A stretch of 64,000 nt of DNA, taken from positions 1,860,001-1,924,000 of the forward strand of contig NC_014618.1 in the NCBI RefSeq assembly GCF_000164865.1. Reading direction: 5' to 3'. The stretch is from [Enterobacter] lignolyticus SCF1. Lineage in GTDB: Bacteria > Pseudomonadota > Gammaproteobacteria > Enterobacterales > Enterobacteriaceae. The notes below the pieces were generated by a model. The model was not told the DNA's origin and did not search any database. It saw only the letters and a list, made by a program, of their open reading frames with translations. Below, one piece after another: positions 17,141 through 26,256 of this stretch. The position numbers and the translations under genes are program-made. Each line of letters opens with the position of its first letter. The stretch's first letter is position 1.

Positions 17141-17769
17141 CGCGGGGTTACCAGCGTTGCGAACGCCTGCGGGCTATCGGCCCCCGCCGCATTGGCCTCA
17201 TCGGTATCGATATGCATCTCAAGACGCATATCCGGCGAGACGCGAACGGCGACGTTATCGAAAATCAGCCGCCGCTCACCGCCTTCAATGGCAACGGATA
17301 CGCTGTCGCCGTGGGCAACGCGCAGGATTAGCGCATCAAGCGGAGACATATGGAGATGGCGCTGGGCGACGATCACACCAGACGTTAAATCCAGCTCGCC
17401 ATACGGGCTGATAAGCCGTACGCCCGGTGTGCCGCTGAGGTTGCCGGACATCCGCAGCGGCGCGGCGATACCTAATGTTCTGGCGTCGGTACGGGAAATC
17501 TCCACCTGGCTTACGTTCCGCAACGGTCCCAGCAGGCGAACGTTGTTTAACTCGCCCTTTGGGCCCGCCAGGGTGACGGTTTGGTCCGCCGCATATTGCC
17601 CGGGCTGCAGCAGCGCTTTTTTCTCGCTTATGGGCTGGCCCGGAAAAAGGCGTGCATAGTCCTTCGCGCTGAGATGGATATGACGGCTGGAAACGCCCAG
17701 CGGAATAGGGCGCTCCCGCATTTCATCCAGCACTTTGCTGACCGTCGTCTCCAGAAGTTGCTTATCCAT
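17137..17769 (-). CDS. pduL: Phosphotransacylase PduL
   Basis: Converts propionyl-CoA and phosphate to propionyl phosphate and CoA, recycling CoA in the lumen; unrelated in sequence to Pta. The 210 residues carry an N-terminal encapsulation-like helix (MDKQLLETTVSKVLDEM), then the duplicated beta-barrel with zinc-binding histidines: SSRHIHLS (H30, H32), QRHLHMSPLDA and EMHIDTDEAN. It overlaps pduK by 1 base and pduM by 4 bases. Confidence 0.95.
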   Translation of the reverse strand: MDKQLLETTVSKVLDEMRERPIPLGVSSRHIHLSAKDYARLFPGQPISEKKALLQPGQYAADQTVTLAGPKGELNNVRLLGPLRNVSQVEISRTDARTLGIAAPLRMSGNLSGTPGVRLISPYGELDLTSGVIVAQRHLHMSPLDALILRVAHGDSVSVAIEGGERRLIFDNVAVRVSPDMRLEMHIDTDEANAAGADSPQAFATLVTPR

Positions 17770-18239
17770 TACGCGTCACCTCGTTTACCGGCATGCAGGC
17801 AGAGTGACCGGGGTTCGCCTTTTTGCCGCCGACAGGCCGGGTCCAGACACAGATTGCAGCTGATAACCCGCTCTTCAGGTGCCGCTTCCGGCACCGGCTC
17901 TTCGCCAGCGGCTTCAGCGTCAGGTTGCAGGGGGGGAACGGACGATGACTCCGTCACCGTTTCACGAGACAGAATCCCCTCTCCGGGTCTGGCGATAACC
18001 TTTTGCGCCACCAGACCATTCTGCAGGTCGGCAAAACTGGCGCCGGTGATGATGGCGGACTGCACGGATGCCACATCACCGGTGATTTTGATCACCGTCC
18101 AGCCTGAACCCTGGGTTTTTTCGAGGCCAACCAGCGTGATGGAGGCGGCTTTCGCCATGACGTCCGCGCAACTGATGGCTAATGCCAGACCACTAACTTC
18201 AAGTAATCCCAGTGATTGCTTCACGCTGTGCTCCTTCAT
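17769..18239 (-). CDS. pduK: Microcompartment shell protein PduK
   Basis: A 156-residue minor BMC-H shell protein: the BMC domain spans about residues 8-95 (SLGLLEVSGLALAISCADVM), followed by a Pro/Glu-rich linker and a C-terminal extension with four cysteines (CNLC, C in PACRR, C in SLCLH) that may bind an Fe-S cluster or other metal. The exact function of the extension is unknown. It follows pduJ by 8 bases. Confidence 0.92.
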   Translation of the reverse strand: MKEHSVKQSLGLLEVSGLALAISCADVMAKAASITLVGLEKTQGSGWTVIKITGDVASVQSAIITGASFADLQNGLVAQKVIARPGEGILSRETVTESSSVPPLQPDAEAAGEEPVPEAAPEERVISCNLCLDPACRRQKGEPRSLCLHAGKRGDA

Positions 18240-18247
18240 TGCTGACT

Positions 18248-18523
18248 TCAGGCTGACTTCGGTAAAATGGCCTCCACGTCGCTGTGCGGACGCGGAATCA
18301 CGTGGCAGGATTTCACTTCGCCAACCGCGCTGGCTGCAGCGCTGCCTGCGTCAACGGCTGCCTTCACGGCGCCAACGTCGCCGCGAACCATTACGGTCAC
18401 AAGTCCTGAGCCAATTTTTTCGTAGCCGACCAGCTGCACGTTGGCGGATTTCACCATGGCATCTGCGGCTTCAATTGCGCCGACTAACCCTTTTGTTTCA
18501 ACCAGTCCCAGTGCGTTATTCAT
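18248..18523 (-). CDS. pduJ: Major microcompartment shell protein PduJ
   Basis: A 91-residue BMC-H protein, one of the most abundant facet hexamers of Pdu shells. It is a close paralogue of PduA in this window, with the same core (AADAMVKSANV, GYEKIGSGLVTV, RGDVGAVKAA). The ATG at 18523 is chosen because GGAGA lies about 8 bases upstream and the Salmonella protein starts MNNALGLVETKG; an upstream frame start at 18550 would add nine unrelated residues. It lies 19 bases after pduH. Confidence 0.96.
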   Translation of the reverse strand: MNNALGLVETKGLVGAIEAADAMVKSANVQLVGYEKIGSGLVTVMVRGDVGAVKAAVDAGSAAASAVGEVKSCHVIPRPHSDVEAILPKSA

Positions 18524-18542
18524 ACTGCGATTCTCCTGTTGC

Positions 18543-18893
18543 TTAGGCATTCAGATCCCGAAAGGGGATCCCTTTGACTAACCTTGCCGCGTTGTTGCCG
18601 GTGCGTCGTCGGTCAAGGCTGTTTTGGCGATACGTCAGCGTAAAAAGCGGCGCTGATGCGGGTAAATTCTTGTAATGCACAACCAGCGTTTCTCTGTCGC
18701 AGGCAATGCCGACGAGCAGCGGCGACCGTCGCGCCGCCAGCCAGGCGCAGCGGGTGACATCGCTGTCATCCTGCGGCTGAATAACGAAGGGAATCCCCTC
18801 TTCTTCGATGCCGAGCAGCACGTCGTTCCAGGCCTGGATACTGTCGCCGAGGGGGGAAATAACGATTGCCGGCGCGCTGCTGTTACCGTCCAC
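18543..18893 (-). CDS. pduH: Diol dehydratase reactivase small subunit PduH
   Basis: A 116-residue small subunit that with PduG releases damaged cobalamin from inactivated diol dehydratase; its fold resembles the PduD beta subunit, which it displaces. It shows the family segments VISPLGDSIQAWNDVLLGIEEEGIPF and CAWLAARRSPLLVGIACD (quoted in parts). It overlaps pduG by 11 bases, which favours balanced synthesis of the two subunits. Confidence 0.94.
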   Translation of the reverse strand: MDGNSSAPAIVISPLGDSIQAWNDVLLGIEEEGIPFVIQPQDDSDVTRCAWLAARRSPLLVGIACDRETLVVHYKNLPASAPLFTLTYRQNSLDRRRTGNNAARLVKGIPFRDLNA

Positions 18894-20715
18894 GGGCGAG
18901 CTCCTTGTACCATGACAGGATTAACCCCGTGGCGACGGCATTCCGCGGCCCCTCGGTTCCGCGAATGTTGCCGCGCCCGGCCACCAACCGGTAGTGCGCC
19001 AGCGCATCGGTGACGAGCTGGGGAACCTCAAAGTCCAGGGACGAGCCGCCGACCAGCACCACAAAGGGAATATCGCGAATGTTGCCGGTTGGGCTGACCT
19101 GACGCAGCGCGCGCAGGGCGTTGGTGACAAAAACACGCTCTTTGGCGCTACGGCGAATAGCGCGGACTTTTTCCAGCGCCAGGTCGCCGGGCAGCGGCAC
19201 CAGTTCATCAGGTTTCACCACGCAAACGCGGGCAAATACCGCAGGCGGCAGCGGAGCAGGGAAGAACTGCACGCTGCCGTCTTCGTGGCGCAGATGAAAC
19301 AGGCTTTCCACTCGGGCGAGCGGATGCTTTTTGATCTCCTCGGCCAGATAGCGGTCGTCCAGACCAAGCTCGCGGGCGATGATCATGGTGACCATGTCGC
19401 CCGCGCCGGCGAGGTGAGTGGCGATAATTTCGCCTTTCGGGTTAATGATAGAGGCATCGGTAGAGCCAGCGCCTAAATCCAGAATCGCCAGCGGACGGGT
19501 CGTACCTGGGGTGGTCAAGGCGCCTAAAATGGCGGCCTCGGCCTCGGCGCCGCCGACCTGGACATCAACGTTCAGCCTCTGCTTTATTTCGCGGGCGATC
19601 GCTGCCATCTGCAGGCGATCGGACTTCACCATTGAGGCAATCCCTACGGCCTGTTCCAGTGAGAACTCACCGGCCAAACCGCCGGTAACGCTGACCGGAA
19701 CGGATGTATCGACAGCCAGCAGATCCTGGATAAAGATCTCGCAGCTCGGCTTGTTGGTCAGCTCCGCCATCGTCTGGCGCACATGCTCTAACATGCCGCC
19801 GATGTTGGTCCCGGCCTCACCGGTCACGTTATCCAGTTTCGGGCATTCGCCGACGGCTTTCATAATGGCGTCGGCGCCTGCGGCAACATCGACCCGCAGC
19901 GTGCGTCCCTGCGACTGCAGCTCAATATTCCCGGCGGGAATGGCGCGCGCTTTCACATCGCCCGACGGCGTTTTCACCACCACGGCGGAGCGGTTGCCAA
20001 TCAACGCCCGCGCCATCGGCACGATATTTTTGGTCTCGTCGGCATTGAGATGAAACACCGTTGCGATCCCGTAGGGGTTGGAAAGCGTCTCAATGACCTT
20101 GCCAGTAACCGCGACCTCAACAGCCGCCAGCATCCCCAACGGAATGCGGTCGATGTACAGCACTTCATCAACGATGGGCAGCGGTTGGTCCAGACGATTG
20201 CCGACCAGCACGCCGTCGTCCTGTTGCAAAATAACGCCGGTTAGCTGATATCCGGCGCGGACAGAGGCGTTAATCATGGCGGCGACGTCGGCAAAATCGA
20301 ACGCCGACGACACGACCAGGATGTAGGGCGTATCCGCCGGATGGGTTAACAGAGCGTCCGGCGTAATGGTGACGCCCACGCCCAGGCCGGCGCCGCCCGG
20401 CGTTTTCGGGTTGTGGCCGATCATGGTGGACTCGGTGATGATGGTTTCCGTGATGGTCTCCATCGCGACGTCACCGATGACCGGCGTAGCCTCGTTGATG
20501 CGGATGAGCGAAATATCGCTGATGCTGATGCCTGCGTTGTTGGCCGCAAGCGTAAGCGCCTCCTGAATCCCAAACACGTTACGCAATGTGCCTTTGATTC
20601 CGGTGGTTTCCGCCAGCGCGCTACCGGTAATCGTGAGCGCACCGGCCTCATCCAGGGTCGCCAGCGCGACTTCTGTCGATGAGTTGCCTATATCAATGCC
20701 AGCGATATATTGCAT
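18883..20715 (-). CDS. pduG: Diol dehydratase reactivase large subunit PduG
   Basis: A 610-residue ASKHA ATPase: N-terminal phosphate loop AGIDIGNSSTEVALA (residues 4-18), second loop ILDLGAGSTDASIINP near residue 416, and the DdrA-type swiveling region between. With PduH it exchanges adenine-lacking cobalamin on diol dehydratase for intact coenzyme using ATP. Full length. It starts 9 bases after pduE and overlaps pduH by 11 bases. Confidence 0.96.
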   Translation of the reverse strand: MQYIAGIDIGNSSTEVALATLDEAGALTITGSALAETTGIKGTLRNVFGIQEALTLAANNAGISISDISLIRINEATPVIGDVAMETITETIITESTMIGHNPKTPGGAGLGVGVTITPDALLTHPADTPYILVVSSAFDFADVAAMINASVRAGYQLTGVILQQDDGVLVGNRLDQPLPIVDEVLYIDRIPLGMLAAVEVAVTGKVIETLSNPYGIATVFHLNADETKNIVPMARALIGNRSAVVVKTPSGDVKARAIPAGNIELQSQGRTLRVDVAAGADAIMKAVGECPKLDNVTGEAGTNIGGMLEHVRQTMAELTNKPSCEIFIQDLLAVDTSVPVSVTGGLAGEFSLEQAVGIASMVKSDRLQMAAIAREIKQRLNVDVQVGGAEAEAAILGALTTPGTTRPLAILDLGAGSTDASIINPKGEIIATHLAGAGDMVTMIIARELGLDDRYLAEEIKKHPLARVESLFHLRHEDGSVQFFPAPLPPAVFARVCVVKPDELVPLPGDLALEKVRAIRRSAKERVFVTNALRALRQVSPTGNIRDIPFVVLVGGSSLDFEVPQLVTDALAHYRLVAGRGNIRGTEGPRNAVATGLILSWYKELARGR

Positions 20716-20724
20716 AGCGGCCCC

Positions 20725-21246
20725 TTAATCGTCGCCTTTGAGCTTTTTACGTTCGACGTACAGCGCAGCGGCTTCACGGATAAACGCCGCGCAAATTTTC
20801 GCCTGGTAACGACGTTCAAGATCGTCCGCGATGGCCATCAGCTCCTCTTTTGTGGAGCGGTACGGACGCAGAGCGTTGTAGATCTCGAGGATTCGATCGT
20901 CCGGCACGGCAGTCAGTTCGGCGGCACGCTCAAAGTTCATCGCCAGGCGATCGCGTCCGGCATCTCTGGCGATAGCCGCCTGGATACGCAGCGTTTCCGG
21001 CGTGATGCGCATATCCTGCGCGGTAACCTTGTCGCTGAGGACATTTTCCAGAGTGAACTCATCCAGCGTTTTGTTGGTCGCGGTTTTTACCCACTCAGGG
21101 TGTTTATTCGCCAGCGGATAGTCGCTCACTTTTGCGGCATGCGTTGAGTGACTAACTGCCGCAGCAGGCGCGGGCGTATCGCCCTGCAGGCTGTTCATGC
21201 GGCTCAACACGTCCCGAACCATCGATTCAATTGCATCGGTATTCAT
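20725..21246 (-). CDS. pduE: Diol dehydratase small (gamma) subunit PduE
   Basis: A 173-residue gamma subunit of adenosylcobalamin-dependent diol dehydratase (PduCDE), which turns 1,2-propanediol into propionaldehyde. It has the conserved helical core SDYPLANKHPEWVKTATNK, ITPETLRIQAAIARDAGRD and LRPYRSTKEEL (quoted in parts). The N-terminal MNTDAIESMVRDVLSRMNSL is amphipathic like the PduD and PduP targeting helices. It lies 13 bases after pduD and 9 before pduG. Confidence 0.95.
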   Translation of the reverse strand: MNTDAIESMVRDVLSRMNSLQGDTPAPAAAVSHSTHAAKVSDYPLANKHPEWVKTATNKTLDEFTLENVLSDKVTAQDMRITPETLRIQAAIARDAGRDRLAMNFERAAELTAVPDDRILEIYNALRPYRSTKEELMAIADDLERRYQAKICAAFIREAAALYVERKKLKGDD

Positions 21247-21259
21247 AAAGGGATCCTTA

Positions 21260-21925
21260 TTAGAGCGCCACGCGCAGTTCCTGCGGGTTTTTGCCCGTCA
21301 CGACATACTTCGTCTCTTTAATGTGCAAAATGGCGGACTTCGCCTGATATTTCGGCCGCGCCATCTGGTCATTCAGCGTGGGTACCGGCTGCGGCGATTC
21401 GCGCTTGGCGTAGCGCGCGGCGTTTTTACCAATCTGACGATAGGTTTCCAGCGTCAGCAGCGGCGCCTGCGGGAACAGCTCCAGATTCGACAACGGCGGC
21501 AGCCCCTGCTGATGGATGACCGTAGTGCCTTTTGACTGGATACCGATGGAGATACCGGATCCGCTCAGGCGGTTGCCTTCAACGGCGACAAACGCGACGT
21601 CAGAGGATTTAAAGCAGCGGATCACGCGCGCCTTAATGCCTTCCTCTTCAATCCCGGCGATCACCTCGCGCAGAATGCTTTTGTGCGGTAACCCGACGAT
21701 ATTGACGGTCTGGGAGAGGCCAAACGCCGGACCCACGGCCACGATCACTTCATCCTGCTGGGTACCCTGTCTGGCTTCGCCAATTTCGGTCAGAAAGCTG
21801 TCGCCAGCGGTCGCGACGGGCGCGGCCGACACCGGCGCGTGGAACGAAACCGGCTTATCGCTGGTCTGCATTTCGGACAGGACGTCTTCGATTATCTGGC
21901 GCAGCAGTTTTTCATTGATTTCCAT
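21260..21925 (-). CDS. pduD: Diol dehydratase medium (beta) subunit PduD
   Basis: A 221-residue beta subunit that forms the B12-binding part of diol dehydratase. The first about 18 residues (MEINEKLLRQIIEDVLSE) are the encapsulation helix that targets the whole enzyme to the lumen. A short linker is followed by the Rossmann-like domain with GIEEEGIKARVIRCFKSSDV (positions about 117-136). It lies 10 bases after pduC. Full length compared with about 224 in Salmonella. Confidence 0.96.
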   Translation of the reverse strand: MEINEKLLRQIIEDVLSEMQTSDKPVSFHAPVSAAPVATAGDSFLTEIGEARQGTQQDEVIVAVGPAFGLSQTVNIVGLPHKSILREVIAGIEEEGIKARVIRCFKSSDVAFVAVEGNRLSGSGISIGIQSKGTTVIHQQGLPPLSNLELFPQAPLLTLETYRQIGKNAARYAKRESPQPVPTLNDQMARPKYQAKSAILHIKETKYVVTGKNPQELRVAL

Positions 21926-21935
21926 TGTTCACCCC

Positions 21936-23600
21936 TTAGCCAAGCTCGTTGGGATCAAGTGCGCCAGGGATGTTTTTAATTTCTTCCCAGCGTTCGCCCT
22001 GCAGGCGATAACCCGTTGCAGGACCGGCATAATCGTTGACGTCATTGACCGCCGAGAGCACCTGTCCACTGCCGACGATAATGGCGGAGGTATGCAGATA
22101 GTCCCCGGTCAGCTTGGCTTTCTGGATATTGAGCATGTCCTGGGCGACATCGGTAAACCCGCCCTGGGCCAGCGCTTTCACCACTTCCAGACCGTTGCGG
22201 TTTTTGCTGATGATCTCCTGCGCAAACTTGATGTCTTCAACGATGTTACGTTCCGGCATATCCTTTGAGCCGTGCGCGTAGGTCGCGGCCTCGACCTCTT
22301 CGTCGGTAATAGGCGGCAGCCCCATCCCGGCAAAGACGGCCTGCAGCGCGCGGGCGGCTTTGTTACGAATGGCGATAACGTCTTCTTCACGCACCGGGCG
22401 CAGACCGCCGTCAACCTTCAGGTCACGCTGGATAACGTTGTAGTCGTCGAAATCCTCAGCATCTTCGTTCGAACCGGCAAACATGTTGTCGTAGTTCGGT
22501 ACGGCGGAATAACCGGAGGAGATAAAGTCGGTACCCGGCAGGAACTGCATCAGCAGGCGCGCGGTACGACGCATATCGGAGTGGGTAAAGGTCTGATCGT
22601 TACTGGAGGCGCATTCGAGATCCAATGCCGAGCAGATCAGGTTTTCCGCCAGAATAGCGCGAATGCCTGACGGTACCGCTGACGGCACGCCCACGCAGCT
22701 AACGGAGCCGTTCTGTAGCCCCTGAACGCCAGCGGCTTTGGTGATGTAGATGCAGCGGGCCTCCAGATAGAGCATGGATTTGCCTTCGGCATAGCCCATC
22801 TGCACTTCGGAGCCGGAACCGGAGGTGAAGCGCATTTTCAGCCCGCGGGAGGCATAGGAAGAGGCCAGAAAACCTTTCGACCACGGCGTATCGTCACCGT
22901 CGGTAAAGACCGGCTCAGTGCCATAAACAGAAATGGTTTCGGCGTAGCAGGTGTGGCCCAGCATGCCGAGCTTCAGTTCGGTGGCCTCTTCCAGCGAACA
23001 CTGGGTTAACACGCCAGGGCGGCCAACCTGAGAGCCGACGAGCAGAGCGATAGCGTTGAACGGGGCGTAGCGCGCCACCGCCACCGTCGTTTCCTGTTCG
23101 TCAAATCCGCGCCATGCGCCTTCGGCGGCGTCGGCAGCGATCTGTACCGGGTTGTCTTTAACGTTGGTGACGTGCGCCTGCTGAGAGGGGGTCCGACGGG
23201 CGCGCATTTTCTGCATTGCCATCATCATCTCGACCACGTTCATGTGCGACACCACTTCGACGATTTTTGCTGGCGTCATCGCGGTGGTGAGCGGAACGAT
23301 ATCGCTGCGTTTCACATTGGGGTCGCACAGCATATTGGCGAGTTTCACCGAATCCATCGCCATGACCTCTTCAGCGCGCGCCAGGTTAATGCCGTAGCGG
23401 GCGATAAAGTGGTCTATCAAGTCAAAGGCGCTGGCCGCTTTGCCATCGAGTTCAGCGACGGCGCCGTTAACGATTTTTATCGAGGGTTTTGGATCGTTGG
23501 GGCTTTCCATCGCGATGAAGCCTTCTTCGATCCACTCTTTAACGAAACCGTCCTGATTCACAGGGCGCTTCGCCAGTGCTTCAAATCTTTTCGATCTCAT
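21936..23600 (-). CDS. pduC: Diol dehydratase large (alpha) subunit PduC
   Basis: The 554-residue catalytic TIM-barrel subunit of diol dehydratase; it binds 1,2-propanediol, a potassium/calcium ion and the adenosyl radical. Sequence landmarks are GFVKEWIEEGFIAMESPNDP near residue 18, VVEMMMAMQKMRARRTP near 122, GSQVGRPGVLTQCS, and SGYSAVPNYDNMFAGSN near 357. It is the first enzyme gene after the shell genes pduA and pduB. Glycerol dehydratase (DhaB) is the alternative family, but the pdu context and length favour PduC. Confidence 0.97.
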   Translation of the reverse strand: MRSKRFEALAKRPVNQDGFVKEWIEEGFIAMESPNDPKPSIKIVNGAVAELDGKAASAFDLIDHFIARYGINLARAEEVMAMDSVKLANMLCDPNVKRSDIVPLTTAMTPAKIVEVVSHMNVVEMMMAMQKMRARRTPSQQAHVTNVKDNPVQIAADAAEGAWRGFDEQETTVAVARYAPFNAIALLVGSQVGRPGVLTQCSLEEATELKLGMLGHTCYAETISVYGTEPVFTDGDDTPWSKGFLASSYASRGLKMRFTSGSGSEVQMGYAEGKSMLYLEARCIYITKAAGVQGLQNGSVSCVGVPSAVPSGIRAILAENLICSALDLECASSNDQTFTHSDMRRTARLLMQFLPGTDFISSGYSAVPNYDNMFAGSNEDAEDFDDYNVIQRDLKVDGGLRPVREEDVIAIRNKAARALQAVFAGMGLPPITDEEVEAATYAHGSKDMPERNIVEDIKFAQEIISKNRNGLEVVKALAQGGFTDVAQDMLNIQKAKLTGDYLHTSAIIVGSGQVLSAVNDVNDYAGPATGYRLQGERWEEIKNIPGALDPNELG

Positions 23601-23618
23601 GAATCAGCCTCACGGAGT

Positions 23619-24431
23619 TCAGATATAGGACGGGCGATCGTTTTTCGGCGCCGAACCGAGCGTTGAAAGAACGGTTTTGCCGATTTCTCGTGCGGAGATA
23701 ACCGCCTGTCGCACCGCGCCGGAGTCGCCGGAGATAATCAGAATGGCTTCGTTACTGAAGCTGGTGCCGCGGGCTGGAGAGCTGTAAGCCACAACGTCGA
23801 CGTTGGCGGATTTCAGGGCGGTATCCGCCATCAGCACGCCAACAGAGGCCGGAGCGCCGACAATCACGCCGCAGGCGCGGCCAACCGGTGCGCCAAACGC
23901 TTTTTCCAGCGCATAGCTGGCACGAGCGGTGTACTGCAGTTCGATGTGTCCGGCTTCGTTGGCGTACACGTCGCCGAAGGTGCGGTCGAGCTCTTTGAGC
24001 GCCACTTCAATCCCGCGTTTCACGTCAGAGACATCGTTGCCGCCTAAAATGATCAGCGAACCGTGACCGGCGCCGCCTTTGGTATCGCGAGGCAGCTCAA
24101 TGCTGACCACTTCGGTGTTGGTCGCTTTTACCGCCTCGTCGGCGGCCATGATGTGCGGACCTGCGCCGGTGCGCGCGCCCAGGATGCCAATGGAGCGGTA
24201 GCGCTTTTCAAGCTTCATCGCTTCCAGTAAGGCACTGTCCACATTCGCGATCACCAGACCGACGGTGTCGCCAATGGCGGTGCCAACAAATTCCGTTAAA
24301 CTGCAGCTCTTTTCTGCCATAGCCGTGTCTCGTTTTGGATGAGGGGTATCAGGGATGACCCTTTGCTCCGGCGTCGCCACACGGGCAATCACCTGCGCCA
24401 TGATCTGTTCCACCAGTTCATTGCTGCTCAT
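23619..24431 (-). CDS. pduB: Microcompartment shell protein PduB (with internal start PduB')
   Basis: A 270-residue tandem-BMC (trimeric) shell protein. As in Salmonella, a second product PduB' is expected from the internal ATG at 24320 (residue 38, MAEKSCSLTEFVG); both forms are abundant in shells there. The extra N-terminus of PduB (MSSNELVEQIMAQVIARV) is amphipathic and in Salmonella links shell to core. It overlaps pduA by 4 bases. Confidence 0.95.
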   Translation of the reverse strand: MSSNELVEQIMAQVIARVATPEQRVIPDTPHPKRDTAMAEKSCSLTEFVGTAIGDTVGLVIANVDSALLEAMKLEKRYRSIGILGARTGAGPHIMAADEAVKATNTEVVSIELPRDTKGGAGHGSLIILGGNDVSDVKRGIEVALKELDRTFGDVYANEAGHIELQYTARASYALEKAFGAPVGRACGVIVGAPASVGVLMADTALKSANVDVVAYSSPARGTSFSNEAILIISGDSGAVRQAVISAREIGKTVLSTLGSAPKNDRPSYI

Positions 24432-24712
24432 GGGTTAATTCCCTTCGGTAAGATTTTTTCTACGTCGGTATGAGGGCGTGGAATGACGTGTACGGCTTTC
24501 ACTTCTCCCACGTTACGTGCGGCTGCGGCACCGGCGTCTGTTGCCGCTTTTACCGCGCCAACGTCACCGCGAACGATGACGGTCACCAGCCCTGAGCCAA
24601 TTTTTTCGTAGCCGACCAGCATCACATTGGCCGACTTCACCATTGCGTCTGCGGCCTCTATGGCTGCAGTTAAGCCTTTGGTTTCTACCATTCCTAACGC
24701 TTCTTGTTGCAT
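24428..24712 (-). CDS. pduA: Major microcompartment shell protein PduA
   Basis: A 94-residue BMC-H protein and first gene of the operon; hexamers tile the facets and the central pore admits propanediol while retaining propionaldehyde. It has the canonical MVETKGLTAAIEAADAMV start and RPHTDVEKILP end. It shares most of its sequence with PduJ. The operon promoter must lie upstream (above 24712), where PocR is expected to act. Confidence 0.97.
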   Translation of the reverse strand: MQQEALGMVETKGLTAAIEAADAMVKSANVMLVGYEKIGSGLVTVIVRGDVGAVKAATDAGAAAARNVGEVKAVHVIPRPHTDVEKILPKGINP

Positions 24713-25235
24713 AAAGACCTCGCCTGGGTTTTCCCGATGTTGATGACTATAAAAAGAAGCGAGGAAAAAGAATGGCTGACCTGAAGTCGAGTGTGGAAAA
24801 ATAGTGGTTTAGCAATGGTATAAAATTGTTTTATAACTTCGTATATCTATGATTTTAAATATGTATTTATATATTCGTGATGTGATTATTTGGTTATTGT
24901 TATTCCATATTTACATTTTCACAGGTGACAGGGTAAATATCTTTTGCTATGCGATAAAATCATTATGTGATGCTGGTTTGAAATTAACACTCTGCTATTG
25001 GCAATATTTTATTATCATGAGTGTTTTATTTTTATGGCCCAGGCGCCCGTTATTCATCCCCTTATTAATAAATGAAAGACAAGAATTTGTTATCGCAACA
25101 CGATTTTTCGAAGGGGGTGGTACTCAGGTTGCCAACAATTTGCAGACCGCGCTTTTTATAGTAAGTCTCGATGTACTTCGCTACCAGCAGGGCGTCCGCT
25201 GGTAAAGACACGAACTCTTGAAGAAAGGTGTCACA
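24713..25235. promoter_or_regulatory. Divergent regulatory region between pduA and pduF
   Basis: About 520 AT-rich bases carrying the promoters for the pdu operon (leftward) and pduF (rightward). In Salmonella this region is bound by PocR and influenced by CRP and ArcA; I cannot place individual operators by eye. A 118-codon frame at 24849-25205 looks non-coding. Confidence 0.7.
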
Positions 25236-26033
25236 ATGAATGATTCACTAAAAGCGCAATGCATTGCCGAGTTTTTGGGCACCGGGCTGTTTCTGTTTTT
25301 TGGTATCGGCTGTCTGAGCGCACTCAAGGTTGCAGGGGCGAGTCTGGGGTTATGGGAGATATGCATTATCTGGGGGCTGGGGATTTCACTGGCGGTCTAT
25401 CTGACCGCGGGCATATCAGGCGCACACCTGAACCCGGCAATCACCGTCGCGTTATGGCTGTTTGCCTGTTTTCCGGGACGTAAAGTCTTACCGTACACGC
25501 TTGCCCAGGTGGCCGGGGCGTTCGGCGGCGCGCTGCTGGCGTATCTGCTGTACGGAAGTTTATTCACCGAGTTTGAAACGACGCACAATATGGTGCGCGG
25601 AAGCGTGGAAAGCCTGCAGTTGGCCAGCATTTTCAGCACCTATCCGGCCGCAGCGCTCAGCGTATGGCAGGCGGCGCTGGTTGAAGTGGTGATCACGTCC
25701 ATTCTGATGGGGCTGATTATGGCGCTGACGGATGACGGCAACGGCGTGCCCAAAGGCGCGCTGGCGCCTTTGCTGATAGGGATCCTGGTCGCGGTAATTG
25801 GCGCATCAACCGGACCGCTTACCGGGTTTGCCATGAACCCGGCGCGTGATTTTGGGCCGAAGTTGTTCGCATGGATAGCGGGGTGGGGCAATATCGCCAT
25901 GACCGGCGGGCGCGAGATCCCCTATTTTATCGTGCCGATCGTGGCTCCGGTGATTGGCGCTTGCGCGGGGGCCGCTATTTACCGTGTCCTCATTGGCGCG
26001 AATTTGCCCTGTAATACCTGTAAAGTTGAATAA
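25236..26033 (+). CDS. pduF: Propanediol diffusion facilitator PduF
   Basis: A 265-residue inner-membrane aquaglyceroporin (MIP family) that lets 1,2-propanediol enter. The two half-helix NPA boxes are in GAHLNPAITV and GFAMNPARDFG, and six membrane segments can be followed. I chose ATG at 25236 (GAAAGG upstream) because the Salmonella protein begins MNDSLKAQC; an upstream in-frame start would add six residues. It is followed by a strong terminator and then pocR. Confidence 0.95.
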   Translation: MNDSLKAQCIAEFLGTGLFLFFGIGCLSALKVAGASLGLWEICIIWGLGISLAVYLTAGISGAHLNPAITVALWLFACFPGRKVLPYTLAQVAGAFGGALLAYLLYGSLFTEFETTHNMVRGSVESLQLASIFSTYPAAALSVWQAALVEVVITSILMGLIMALTDDGNGVPKGALAPLLIGILVAVIGASTGPLTGFAMNPARDFGPKLFAWIAGWGNIAMTGGREIPYFIVPIVAPVIGACAGAAIYRVLIGANLPCNTCKVE

Positions 26034-26113
26034 AGTGCGGGGCAGTACGTAAAAATTTACCGGATATCAGATTTCTCAATATTATTTCGTGATCTCCTTT
26101 CGCGAACTGACTA

Positions 26114-26142
26114 AAAAGTCTCCCGACCCTGGGAGACTTTTG
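26114..26142. terminator. Rho-independent terminator after pduF
   Basis: A perfect 10-11 bp stem, AAAGTCTCCC (26115-26124) and GGGAGACTTT (26131-26140), with a 6-base loop GACCCT and flanking A and T tracts. The stem is symmetric, so it could also act on leftward transcripts. Confidence 0.85.
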
Positions 26143-26256
26143 TTATTGTCTTGGCAAGTTTCTGGTCATTTACAGAGGATGGTGATGACGCATGAAACGG
26201 TGGTTGTAAAATAATTGTTGTTTATTATAACAATGGATTAACTGAGGGGTTTTATC

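Noticed and set aside
18248..24712. PduA and PduJ as a recent duplication or assembly artefact
   Set aside because: The two paralogues are normal in all pdu operons of this type and differ at several residues.
24849..25205. 118-codon frame between pduA and pduF
   Set aside because: AT-rich, no ribosome site, no recognisable domain, and located in the known PocR-controlled intergenic region.
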